Of a stretch of 64,000 nucleotides of DNA, positions 28,500 through 56,268 are shown in pieces. The notes beneath the pieces were generated by a model. It had not been told where the DNA came from. It was given only the letters and a program-made list of their open reading frames with translations, and searched no databases. Position 1 is the first letter of the stretch. The number at the start of each line of letters is the position of its first letter. Location: NCBI GenBank assembly GCA_025345505.1, contig JANVCC010000071.1, forward strand, positions 456,187 to 520,186, in the 5' to 3' direction. Source of the stretch: Todiramphus chloris collaris (Eukaryota > Chordata > Aves > Coraciiformes > Alcedinidae). The position numbers and the translations under genes were made by a program.

Positions 28500-29869
28500 G
28501 ACTGCAAATGTTCTAGAAAGGGGGGAAAGAAAAAAAACCCCACAAAACATTAGACATCTACCTGCCCACAATCCCCTGGAAGATCAGATAGCTGGGGTGG
28601 CTCCGGGTCGAGCCCCGTGCGGTGAGAAGGCACCGGCAGCTGCTCTGACCCAGGAGAGGCACCTTCACATCGTGCTGCTCAGCGAGGACTTTTCACACCC
28701 CTCTGTACACAGAGCCCCGTGACAAAGCCACCCCTGCTCTGTCTGAGCCTCCCGCGCCTGCAGCGCTGTCCTGGAGCCAGGGACCGTGCGTCGCACGCTC
28801 CGGCCCTGCCAGCTCTGAGGAGGTTTGGCTTTTATCCCCTGCCAGATCCCACGGGCCCAGAGGCAGCACACGATGAAGGCACCACACAAGGACAGCCCCC
28901 CCATCCCGATCCCTCGTCTGCTGAGCCTTGAGCTGGCCCCGTCGGTGGGGTGAGAAATGAAACCGGATTTGAGTCACAGGGGTGAGGAAAGGCAGAAACC
29001 AGCCCATTCCCACTCTCGGAGCGCACTACGGAGCCAATATCCTTTGTGCATGTTTGTCCTCAAGCATCTGGCTTGCGATGAATCTCAGCTGCACGTATGG
29101 GAACCATCAGCCGCGTCTCACCCACATGAAAGAGGAAGGGTTAGCATAAAGCTGGTCATTGCCCATGGCTTCAGAATGATTCATCCAAATAGAAAGAATG
29201 CGGTTTGGGTTTCAGGTTAATTAGCTGCAGATTTTAAAGAGAGACAAGGCAGGGAGGAGCTGCTGGGATACTGGTATGAGCAGGTTAAGAGCTCTGAAGG
29301 CACCGCCATCATCTGTCCCGAAATCACACCCTCCCCTGAACTCACACCCTTCTTGTGAAAAACGGAGACAGGCGAGCGACGGCGCTATCGGTGATCCTGT
29401 CAGTCAGGGTGTTTGCAGTCACCGAAGGAATGTCTGCCCTGCTGCCCTGCTACGAGCTGCAGCGTGCCACAGAAACACCCACGAGAGCTGCAGCACCACC
29501 AAACTTCTAACAGGGGCAAATCCTGCCCAAGATTCAAACATGTCCCGGCCGAGCTCTGAGCGCATCCCACTGTGCTGTGGGGATCCCTCCTGGCCAGGAT
29601 CTTTTGTCTTTCTAGAAGCAATTCCTACTGCTGCGATGCGTGCATTCGGCTGCAGGAGAGAACAGTGCAGTTAGAAAATAGAAATTAAACCTGCTGCTCT
29701 GGAAGCAGCTCCTCCTAATGTCCGTCCTAGACCATCCCTCTCAGCTCTCCCCTGTGAAATCACCGGTTCCATTTCTTGCTGCTAAAATCCCCTTTAGAAA
29801 CGGCCACAGTTACCTGCCTTGCTCTGGTCTGAGCGCGCGCAGAGGCGCTGACCTGCAGCAGCCACGGGC

Positions 29870-30258
29870 ACTCAGCTCCCTGCAAGCTGAGGAAAGGCTG
29901 AGGGAGCCTGGAGGAGAGTGAGGGGTGACCTCAGTAGTGTTTGTAAATATGTAAAGGGTGAGTGTCAGGAGATGGAGCCAGTCTCTGCTCAGGGACAGCC
30001 AGGGACAGGACACGGGGCAAGGGGGGAAAACTGGGGAGGTGCCATGGAAACATAAGGAGAAACTTTTTCACGGTGAGGGTGGCAGAGCCTGGCCCAGGCT
30101 GCCCAGAGGGGCTGTGGAGTCTCCTTTTCTGGAGATGTTCAAAACCCGCCTGGATGCCTTCCTGTGTGACCTGCTCTAGGTGACGCTGCTCTGGCAGGGG
30201 GGTTGGACTCGATGCTTTGAGGTCCCTTCCAACCCTTAGCATCCTGTGATTCTGTGGA
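29870..30258 (+). mobile_element. CR1 LINE, plus orientation
   Basis: This copy shares long identical stretches with the one at 1,890-2,322, including GGGTGACCTCAGTAGTGTTT with one difference and GTCAGGAGATGGAGCCAG. It keeps the same truncation zone and ends in the terminal octamer repeat (ATCCTGTGATTCTGTGG). The two are the youngest-looking CR1 copies in the window and clearly the same subfamily. Confidence 0.9.
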
Positions 30259-31644
30259 GAAGAGCTGAAGCCAATGTGAGAAATAATCTCTTAAAGCAAA
30301 TATGCACACCCGCTTTAAAGCTTCTTTAAAGCTTCCTTTGCTAACACGTCAGTTACTTCCCATAAAGCCCAAGTCATGTTTTAAACACTGGTGTGCCTAG
30401 AAGGGTTTGATTATTTACATACGTTAGAAAAGCAGAAAAACTGGTGTTTTTCCAGTGGAGTTCCAGTTTGTGCCGCAAGCCAGATGTCAGCGGCACTTCA
30501 GAGGCCGGGAACTGCAGACCGTGCTCCGCAGACTCACGCACACAAAGAGCTGGGGCCTCCACAGATGCTCTGACAGACACAACGAGGCTGCTCACAGTGC
30601 CGAGTGATTCCCGGGCGGCACCGCCGGCACCGCCGCATCCAAAACTGGCCGAGGGTTTTCCTCAAAGGTGATTCCAGGGATAAAAATCGTACCTCTTCCT
30701 TCGGGAGCACCGACCCGAGTCCCCGTCCTCCCACTCTCCCCCAGCTTTGCATCTGCTCTGATCTCTAGAAACGATCTGAGGTTACGGCCTTGCCAGCACG
30801 GCACAAGCCGGGGATTTTATCAGGAAACGTAACTTGCTGACTGCGGAGCTGGGAAGCACTGCGCGGCCGGAGGCGATGGGATGGTGCGGGCAGCCAGGGC
30901 TGCCAAATTGGCATGAGAACTAGGGAGAAAGTTTCTATTTTTGTTCTACTTGTTCCAAATGGGAACCGATACCGTCTGGGACAGAGCCAGGCATGTCTCG
31001 GGCTGGCACCCTGCGAAGTACCTGCGTGCTAACGCGAGCGCCGTTGTGAGGCTCGCTCTCGCTAGCGTGCAGAGCTCAGGGGTTTGGAGACCAGCTGATT
31101 TTTCTTGCGGGGTGCTCACCTCACGGGCAAGGGCTGCAGCTTTTAGTGTCCTCCACTCAACACCTCCTATGCTCTGTCCTCTCCTTGGGAAAACCATCAC
31201 CTTTGCTCCTGTGGCAGCTTATTTCTGTCTAGGATAGAAAATAAGAAGCACGTGAGAAGCAGCTGCTGCTTTGATCTTTGGTCCAAATAAATAACAAATA
31301 CTTTTTTTTGTATATATATGCAGGCAGACAGTTTAGTTGGGTTTTTTTCTTTTATTGCTAGAAGTTGGTTTCAGTCCTATTGCAGCTCTGAAATCCTTCA
31401 GTGGAGAAACATTGCAATCATTGTAAAAATCATCATTTGGTGTGCTAAGATCAAGTTTACAATTAAGAGTGCACAATTCAACAGAATATTAACATTTAAC
31501 CATCAACTTTACAAATAAAATAAAGACTACAAAGATGTTGCTACGGCGGTATCAACAGTAAAGGAAATATTTACAATGTTTACACCCTAACAAAAAAAAC
31601 CAACCCAAAACGACAAAACCAAACACTTCCCCAACAAAATGGTC

Positions 31645-34600
31645 AATTTAACCATGGACCATGAGTATTTATTAAATCTTTACAGTGCAAGGTGGGCCTA
31701 GAAACCAGACCTAAGACTAAAGAGCATCAAGAGAGTTCACAGCTCTGAGCGAGACGTGGTTACGCCAACAGGATCCGCTTTCACGAGAGGCTTCCTGCTG
31801 GCTACAGACACAAATGGATTCCGAAATAAAACTTTTTCTAAAGTGCTCCAATTTCTTTCAGTACAAAAAATATAAAAAACTGAGTTATAAACATGGCACA
31901 AATGGTATGAACCAGAGCTCACGCGAGTGGTATCCGATGGATAACACGCCGATGGTCAATGATCAGAGCCGCCCGCGGTCATGCAGATGTTGGGTCTGGC
32001 CTCGAGAGAGAAGAGAGGGGAAAAGGCTTTTCTCCAACCCGTTCAGCAAGGGTCGCTCACGCGTAACCAGGCGGGCAGGTTGGCCTTTTTTTTTTCCTTG
32101 GAAATGTGAGAACTGCTGGGGAAGACAACAAAACACTCCCAATTCCCTTGCACGGGGGGCACGACACACAGGGACTCCACTGAGCAGCACCGGGGAGCCT
32201 CAGCTCCTATTCTGCAGAGTTGTCTGGAGAAGTGAAAAAGTATTTTTTCAACCCTTTTCCTAGTTTAAGTCGCAGCTTTCAGTGTAAATGCAAACGACAA
32301 ACACCAAGCTCCACGCACACAGATCATCTGACTAGGACTCAAAAAAGACAAAAAACTGCCCGCGAATTATTCCTGCCTTTGCAGGAACGCCGCTGCCGCT
32401 GCGAGCAAGCATCTCCAGCGACACCAGTTCTCCTGCCTTGCCATCTCCACTTTGGGATGTGCCACAACCACAGCCCACGGAGAGCACGGTCCGAAACCAG
32501 GGGAGCGCTTGCGCTGCGGGCAGGGCGGGTGTGCTCAGCACGAGCGAACAACGGAGGGATCCTCGGGCTGAGATACGAAATGACCGTGTCCCCGCCGGGA
32601 AGGGCAGAGGAAGCATCCTTTACACCAGTTAAAAACTGAAAACCAGAACCACAGAAACCAGCCTCTACGTGGCAACATCACAATACTAAAGGACGAACAT
32701 GACGATCATTTTAAGGCTGTGATGCCAAGCGGAGAAGGAGGCGGTTCAAAGCTCGTGCTGCTGTTTCCTGCACACCCCAGCTCAGAAAGAAGCCAAAAGG
32801 CACCTGGGAGGTACAGAATTTTGAACTGTCTAATCCTCAGATATCACTTAAAGGGAAACTTCTATCTGAAGTAATCAAAAGGTCAAATGGAAAGGAAATG
32901 ACTCAGCATCAATAGCAGGTTGCTTAGCTCAGGACACAGCAGTATTTTGCAATCTAGTTTCCCTAGAAGAGCTATTTCTCTAGGAACAAGGTCTGAGCGA
33001 AGACTCCAGACCAGGTTCACTCACCTGGAGCGATCTGGTAACCATTTCTCAGATTCAGTTTTACAGAAACCCATCATCCACTTAACCAAAACCTTTCACT
33101 TGCTTCCCCCCCTCAGCCTTCTCCCAAGAATGGTACTGTGCTCTGGTGTGGCAAACTCTGCACTAGCAACGAGACGTCGCGGGCTTCGCTAATCCCAAAG
33201 CCTTCTCCTCGCTGGGTACGGCGCTGAACAGCCTACAACAGCCCCTCCATGGCTCCCACCCACGTGACAGGAGGTACGGCCTCTGTTCAGGGTGAAAACA
33301 GGTTTCACTAAGCTCCCTGCAGCTAGACACATGTACTGAGGACCGATGGTGACTTTTTAAGGTCAGTCACAGACTGAAGACCCCAGTTACAGACTGAAGA
33401 CCCCTATTCCAAGGAGATTTTGGGGTGCTGACCCACAGCCTGTGACAATCCTGGGTCTATCTGCTCACAGCCAGAGATTAGTCAAAGCACTGCTGACAAC
33501 GAGTATTACACCAGTTCTGTTTAAGTTAAAACATTAAAAGAAACGAGACCTCACCGCAGGCTTTCTTTCCCAGATGTCACTGTTCTATATCTGAGTTCAA
33601 TCACTGCGAAAAGAAAGCAGCCAAGCAAACCCCTCCGGTCCCACAGCACTCTCTCCCATGCTTTAGGACAGGCACAAAATTAAACTAAATAAAGCGTTTC
33701 CAAAAACTGTTTTCAAAGACCCAAACAGAGCCATCCCTCCTTGGCTGCGGTGGTTCATCCCACTGCTGCAGCTTCACTTCTGGCCCAAACTCCTGAAAAC
33801 CTGGCGAGTTAAGGCAACGGGGGCACAGCGCTTTCACGAGGAGTGGCCCAGAGCTCAGCAGGAAGGAGAGAAGGCGCCGGGCGTTCTGGCTGCATCGCTC
33901 TCCCTTTGCAGGGAAATTACAGGAGCAGCAGCAACAACCTGAGTCCCTGCTTTGGCCGAGCAGACCGGTTCTGTAGAGCTGCTGGATCTCACACGCCGGG
34001 CTCCAGCAAAGACACATCGATCTGAAGAAGAATTTCCCTCCGTTCCAGCTCAGCCTTTCCAAAGGCAAAGCCCAGGGCAGGACTGGTTCTAACCACCATC
34101 GCAGCGACACAACAATCACCACATCCCCCCTGCTGGTTTCTGCAAACCCAGACCCTGCAAAGCTGTGTGAATTCTGCAGTGCTGCTGGTTTACCAAGCAG
34201 CCCCTTGGTGTTAGTGAAGCGCGCCCCGTTTCACAGCAGTACTTGGGTGGAAAGCGGTGGAACATCACCCGTCTGGTCACAAGAAGCCAGATGGTTTGAA
34301 GTTTCTAGGATTTTATAATGTTTTCTGCACTGTAGCTACTGAAATGGTTTTAAAATTGGAATTCGACTGAACTCGGTGTCATTGCTTCAGTATCACCTAG
34401 CAAGGAAAAAGAGCCCTGAATCCAGGAAGGGTACAGCAAGGAGCGCTTGCTCCCTCAGACCAGTTCAGTCTTTCGTAGCTTCTCTTTCCCCTCTCACACC
34501 AACCCGTACGTTCAATTTTCCAGTGGCTTGGCTGGAGACAATAACTCAAACTAGCATCACTTGAATATCAACTCTGTACTTTCTGATGAAAATTTAGGTT

Positions 34601-36155
34601 GCTTCTTGCACTGCCACTGCTGACATAATTTTAAGACATTGAAGTGAAGTTGTGTCCCTGGAGGAGGAGGTTGACAAATAACTGCTCAGTGCCACTGGCC
34701 TGCACTGACACGTTAGGAAAGGTATTAACCTCAAGTTTTTAAGCTCCAAGATGCTGCTTTGTTTAATTCTGTATTAATACCCTCTAAAGAACATCTCCTG
34801 GGCACAATCTGAGCGGTGACATTCAAAATCTATCGGGAAACACATCCTGGGGTGATGTGTGTCGTAAGGAACGGAGATATGGGGCAGAGTAAGACAATAC
34901 AGCAAAATGACTGTGCAAATTCCTACAAAAGGGAAATAATGCCTCTGGAGCAGAATGCTTCATGTCCTCCCCGCTCCATCGTTAAGAACTGACCCATTTA
35001 ACAAGAGGTATCAAAGCTGGTTTAGCTGTAAGCAGCTAAACCAACACAGGTTTAGCTAAGAATGTGTTCTGTTTTGTTTTTTAATTATTATTTTCTTTTT
35101 TAATTTTAAAACCAAACAGTTCTTATTCCCTTCATTCCTCAGTGCTGCAGAGAAAGCTCTGCAGTAACAGCAGCTTTGATATCTTCTGGTACTTGGGAGT
35201 AAAGTCCCAACAAGTTAACAGACAAACAAAAGACACGGAACATTTCGGATTAAACAAGACAATAAATTACTGCATTCAAACGCTTCTTATACACGTCTTC
35301 AGCAAAATCCAAGTCTCTAAGTTCATTCTGAACCAACTCAGGAGTTTTGCTCGGGAACCTGCACCGCTCTTGCTCCCACTGAGTGCTCCCCAGGGTCTCC
35401 AAGGGGACAGGTATCCCAGTACAAGCCAATGCCAGTGAAATGTGCATTCAGTCCAACTCCTCACTCCTGTGCAGCATCCTCACGTGTCCAACCCTTCTCA
35501 TCTGCAAGCAGGTGGAGCTCCTGACCCGTGAAGACTCTGTTAAGAAGCTCTTACCTTCACTCTTCTGCAGAGCACGTGCTCCACAGGGCTGGTTAGGGGA
35601 ACACAGATGCTCTCCTGGCTCCTCTGTGCGGGGCTGGCGGCATCCGTCAGGCCTGGCTGTAGGGAGAGGGGCTTGCTACTCAGTTAGTTATCGACACATC
35701 GTTAGCATAAGCCATTAGCGACCTGGGAAAATGGATTTAAAAATGTGCAGCCATTTGGGGGCCTACTACTAAAACTTTTTACATAAAAATCTGGGCAGTT
35801 CCACATCAACCGTAACAATTTACAAGCCGGTGCCCACAAAGAGTGTACATCCTCCAAAAAGAGCACGTTACAACAAACAGCAGCATTTTAATATGCTCTG
35901 AATTTATACACCCATGCCATGCGTCGATACATTTCCACACTTGGAGAATTGAACAGCAAATTGTTACTACTGTGCCTTCATTCTGAGCTGCTGGCAGAGG
36001 AGCCAGCGGAGGAGAACAGTAACCCCGGTCTGGTCCTCGCTAGTAGGAACGCGGCAGAGATGACGAGACGTCCATGTCAGGTCTCTGTCACGTCGAGCAC
36101 TGGGGCCTGAGTTCTTGACACAGTACGTCAGAAGGTTAATCTTTAATGGAAACAA
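31645..36155 (-). other. ARHGEF18: ARHGEF18 3' UTR
   Basis: Minus-strand DNA after the ARHGEF18 stop runs about 4.5 kb, AT-rich and free of repeats and splice-like boundaries, to AATAAA at 31668-31673. Immediately downstream the minus strand is strongly GT-rich (about 31,590-31,635), which fits a cleavage-stimulating element. A further AATAAA at 31351-31356 could extend it. A perfect 11-bp hairpin lies at 35,018-35,043. The extent is inferred; no cDNA evidence is available here. Confidence 0.6.
35018..35043 (-). promoter_or_regulatory. Perfect hairpin in the ARHGEF18 3' UTR
   Basis: TGGTTTAGCTG (35018-35028) and its exact reverse complement (35033-35043) are separated by four bases, giving an 11-bp stem with a tetraloop in the RNA. 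A third copy of the GGTTTAGCT core follows at about 35,049-35,057, which could form an alternative pairing. No specific protein-binding class is implied by the loop. Confidence 0.55.
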
Positions 36156-51692
<15,537 letters not shown>

Positions 51693-54049
51693 GCTCGCCA
51701 CTGGCTGCCCTCAGACTTGGCACAGTAAAGTGGCCCCAGAGATGCACTGTTTTTATACTACCTGTGATCCTTCTAGAAATGTAAAGCTGCCACTTAACTT
51801 ACTGTATTGGCTAAATCAGCAGGTCTGAAGGGCAGGAAATTGGTCCCTACTGTGCCCATTTAGTGTGGAAATTGCAAAGTACCTTCTCCTTTAGTAAAAC
51901 ACCAGAACCTACACACAATTATTCACACCCCACCGTATAAGGGCAGAGAACATTTCATGGCAAACAAGAAAAAGCTGAGATCACGTAAAAACCACAAGTT
52001 CTTCGCAACGCTTACTGCTACGCAGCGATTCGCATCTGCATGTGCACACACACTGAGCATCACAGATAGCAGAGCTAAATTTGATCTCAGTACTGCAGCT
52101 TTTTAATGCTTTTTAGATCTAGACAGACTGTGAACTGGAAAGGTATTTAAAACTTTAATCACTATTACACAGTACATGGAAGCCTGTAATAGACTTATAA
52201 AAAATGAATGCAATTATTTAGCACTAATGTCTGCAATGACTGGTAAGGAACAGGAGACAAAATACAGCCTTTAAAAAAAGGAATTTCAGGCAAGCTGAAG
52301 ATGAAGAATCAGACAGACCATCTTTAGAACTTGTCACCAAGGTCTGCAGCTGCCCTCTTGCCAAAGTGCTTCTGAGGACATGGGAATGGGAGAGATCTCG
52401 TGGATCCCTGAGCCCAGCACTCTGCCACTGCCAGCAAGCTTTGCCTTACACCCAGACCAGCCTCCCCTCCCAGTATGTGTCTGGGAGGCTGCTTCAGCAC
52501 CAGGCTGCCGCAGCAGTTCAGGAGGTTCTTCAGTTCCCAGTCGAGGTTTGCACATCGCCCATTTACAGCCTTTCTGGGCTGTAAAACACTGGTGTCCACC
52601 AGTCCCCAGTTCCCCTTCTTGGTGTGCACTCCTCAGTCTGCCTCCACTAACAATTCTCTCTCCCTCCACTTCTGTCTTGCTCAAGGAGACACAGCTACAT
52701 CAAAGTATTCACATTTCTTCTCATGAAACAGGTTTTTCCACATTTCTTGGTATCCCATACTCTACATCTGCTCGTCTCTCATTTCATCTTCTTGGAACAG
52801 TTGACTAGAATTGTGCTGTTGCTGCAGGGAGAGGTTTCATCAATGACATTTAAGAGAAATTATATCACCACATCCTTTACTGCTGGAAATACCTTTCCCA
52901 AAACCTGTTTGGGTTTGAAATCTCCTGGCTACACACACACAGCACCTTCTCAGTCGACAGCAAACGGGGTAAACTGAGTCCTCCTCAAGGGATGAGCTCC
53001 AAGCTCATTGTCCTGAAAGAGGAGACTAAGTAGGTATTAGCAAGATTTGTGAAGGTGGGTTTCTTAAACAAAGGCTTAATAATAGATGTCCTTCCATTTC
53101 CATCTGGGGGAGATTTTGAAATCACCAGCCATCAGGTTCTCTTTCTGTGCACCACGAGCCAAGAACATAAAGTTCTCTTTCACAACGTTAGGCCAAATCT
53201 AAAAACCTCCAGAGGCAAAACATGGGGAGAGGGGTGTGGGGGGAGACAACCAATACAGTTTATGCTCTTCTCAGAACGGGTTTCTCTTTTACACTAATAC
53301 CTTTGGCTTTTTCTGCAGCCCGTGTGTTACCTGTGGGTAAAGACACACGGTGCCCATGCTATTAGCTGTTCCTTTAACTTTCAGCTTCTGCTTTTGACTA
53401 TGGAAAATAAGTCCTGGCTCCTCAGCAGAGTCTGCACCAACAAAAAGCCATTTTCTGAGTTCAATTAGCACTGTCTGCAGACTGCTGAGAGTGGGTATCG
53501 ATCGCTGTGAACCTATCACACCAGACCAGACTGTGTACCACAGAGCTGTTTCAACGACAAGCCCTACAGCCAACTTTTCCTATTTTCATTATTCCTTATT
53601 GTTTCCTATTTTAGCCTCTGCACTGTCTCCTAAGTGCACAAACCCATTCTCAGTAATGCAGACAGACACTTACCTTCTTATAACAATTATTCCCTTTGCT
53701 CTGCCTCTTGGTAAGAATCATTTCATACAGAAGTGCACCTTGCAAGGCAAGTCAAACGACACCCAGCAAACGCACACGAAACACGCGGAGTAGCACACAG
53801 ACCTTCATGTCAACTGTGTTTCTTACAGCCATCAAAGCAACCAGACAGACCAACTGCAAGGCAGAAAATAATTCCCCTCTAGTTAGGGTCAATGGCTGGA
53901 GAGCCAGGAAACCTGTCCCGTCAACGAAGACTCTAACATCTACAAATGAAAAAGCCATTTACATCACACACCTATGACCGTGAGCGTCTTCTCCAGGAGC
54001 AAAAAGCTATTTCAAAGCTCATGCTGCAATAGGGCTTCTCTTTCTTCTT

Positions 54050-54175
54050 GGTGTGGGTTTTGTTTTGGTTTTTTGGTGGGGTTTTGTTTGGTTGGTTTTG
54101 GGGTTTTTTGCTGTGTTTTGTGGGTTTGTTGGTTTTGTGTGTTTTTTTGGCTTTTTTTTTTTCCTCCCAGGTCCC
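54050..54175. repeat. GT-rich low-complexity tract
   Basis: About 120 bp made almost only of T and G on the plus strand (TTTTGG and TTTGTTGG units), ending in a T run and TTCCTCCCAG. It gives overlapping spurious open frames in several registers on both strands. It lies inside the ARHGEF18 5' intron. Confidence 0.85.
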
Positions 54176-56200
54176 TTTTCCCACTTTCTTTCAACAAAGA
54201 TTTATGTTCAGACCATCAGCGCTAGCTTGTCTTAGAGATTTCTAGCAACCACTAGGTGCAGGCAAGTTTTAAACAGACAATTATGAAAATCTGATGTAAA
54301 ACAAAGTTCACAGTTCTAGTCTTTTCAGAGGCCAGAGAATAGACAATCAATGAAAAACTAGCTTATTGATCCCTTTTCACCATGATATTTTGAGGTTACA
54401 CAGCAAGAAGGCATAAAGAAAAATAAAAAGATAAAAAGATAAAAACACCCAGGAGATTGCTAGGAGCCTCTAAGCCATTCCCAACAGAAAAAAACATGAA
54501 GCCATCTTATTAAAAGAGACCTTTTCTATACTTCAATAACACACTGTGTATAGCCTTTAAAACATATTAAAGAAAAAATTACAATCGAACAGATAAGCCT
54601 TGAGCACAGAAATCATTCTTTAGTACAAACCTGGGGAAATGCACTGGGGCGAACTTTGTGGAGATCCAGAAGGTCTGTGCTGCAAATCTCTCTGCTATAG
54701 GGAAAAAAATACAATATTCTTACACATACAGAGCAAACTTTCAGGGCAAAATGAGTCTTATTTTTCCCTACCACACAGCACTAACTGTAAGTGAAGCTGT
54801 ACACGGGAAGTATAAAAGATTTCACACAGTAAGGTTTGATTTCTTTTTCCCCCCACACTCCAGATAATAATTAACACTTTGGATAAAAATCCCATCAAGG
54901 ATAAATCAGACTGAAATAGAAAATGAAGTTGCAGCTGAATCAAAGCTGTGCAATAGCTAATTTATACAGTGAAAGCAAACCCTTTGCATGGTGCTCATCC
55001 ACATCACTTTGTTGCCCTTTAGTTTACAGCAGTACTCACTAAACTAACCAGACAGTTTCCACAGAAATTGAGCCTGCCCACTGCAAACTGCATCTTCCAG
55101 TGCCACTTTCTCCTTCCTCCAGCACTGGGAGATTACAAGGCACCGGGATACAATTTACCAAAGATGCCAAGAGATTAAATAAGTAACACAGTCCGTAACA
55201 AACGGCTTTTGGAGATCCAGGCTTCACTTGGAGGCTCTCATTGCTGACCTGAGTCCTGGTATCATTTTGTGCCACCACTCCCTCTTCGCTCTCTTCAGAA
55301 GTGGTTTGTCTGGGCTGAGTCAACCATTAAAGTTTGGGAAATGAAAGCATCGGAGCAAGCAAACTTTTCAGTTTAAAAGGAAAAGGCACAATGCCTTGAG
55401 AAGTTTAAAATATATATCACCCATCCGCCCCCCCAGGAACATTTCTGCCCTCCAAGGAGTTACGTTCTAAACCACCAAAGGCTGAGAGCACTTTTACCTG
55501 CCCAGCTTCCAGCTGTTCTGCTCCCTCTTTCCCCCCAACCCCAATCTTCTACCAGGCCCCGAAACCATCAACATTTGCAGGCTAAAACAGACTAAAACTC
55601 CCTCAAATATAATTAGTTATAAGGAGGAGGAAATGGTTTTCGAAAGTGATACCAGCCTCAAAAAATAACAGACAGGCAGCTGAGAGCAACCTGCGACCTC
55701 TGGTGCGATCACAGGCACCAGGGTGGCAGATAAAAAATGAACAGCTTAGCAAGAGACAAAGCTTGGCACAGGTCAAGAATGAAACCACTTCTTCTGCATT
55801 GCTCTGCTCAGAAATAACATGGAACTGCTATAAGCAAACTCCCCTCTGCAGCTCACTCTTCCATCTGCTTTGAGGGGGCACAACCTGTCAACATAGAGTG
55901 GCCTGAAACGCAGAGGTACGACGTAATCCGACTGTGCTCCAAAACCAGTGATGGCTCCGAGCTTTCTGATCGGGGTTAGTCACAGTTTGGACAGACACAA
56001 GCAATGGTAACAGGCAGTAAAACATTTCACTTTATTTCCCCCGCACACATTGTCATTAATTACTCTAATGGCATGTTAACGACCGTTCGATGTCTTGAGG
56101 GTGTAGGGGGAGACTCGGTACTGATGCAAATTAAAACTTTCGTGCTGAATTAGACTCCCAGCGCTGTTATTACACAAGGAGAAACCATTTTCAAGCCCAC

Positions 56201-56268
56201 CTTGGGTCTGATGCTGCTGCATTCAGCCAGTAAACTCTTGCAGTTCTTATGGACATTCACTGCACAAT
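56201..56268 (-). CDS. ARHGEF18: ARHGEF18 long-isoform exon encoding half of a C1 zinc finger
   Basis: A 68-nt exon with a strong acceptor (TGTGTTTCAG) and donor AAG/GTGGGC encodes DCAVNVHKNCKSLLAECSS. The spacing C-x4-H-x2-C-x6-C is that of the C-terminal half of the atypical C1 fingers in AKAP13 (HKGCRESLASC) and ARHGEF2. In frame, it starts in phase 1 and ends in phase 0. The partner exon with the first Cys pair (the VNGH...C..C part) was not found upstream. Its end phase also does not directly fit the internal acceptor at 51,454, which needs phase 1, so another exon or a different donor must intervene. No nucleotide exchange activity is encoded here; C1 fingers of this family aid membrane or microtubule targeting. 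Confidence 0.65.

Larger units (their letters stand above)
25671..31640. other. Gene-poor interval between convergent ENC3 and ARHGEF18
   Basis: This 6-kb interval separates two converging 3' ends. It holds CR1 pieces at about 26,465-26,520, 27,180-27,860 and 29,870-30,258, and one convincing leader-type exon on the minus strand at 28,408-28,512, described separately. A GC-rich stretch at 26,530-27,170 gives long open frames on both strands without recognisable domains. The segment 31,200-31,640 is AT-rich and could be the end of a longer ARHGEF18 3' UTR. Confidence 0.5.

Noticed and set aside
53974..54245. Hydrophobic Phe/Trp/Gly-rich open frames on the plus strand
   Set aside because: They are translations of a GT-rich low-complexity tract and appear in two registers at once, which marks repeat sequence and not a membrane protein.
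55230..55312. A possible ARHGEF18 exon on the minus strand reading TTSEESEEGVVAQNDTRTQ
   Set aside because: It has acceptable AG and GT borders, but both ends are phase 0, which does not fit the phase-1 acceptor at 51,454. I recognise no counterpart, so it is unproven.
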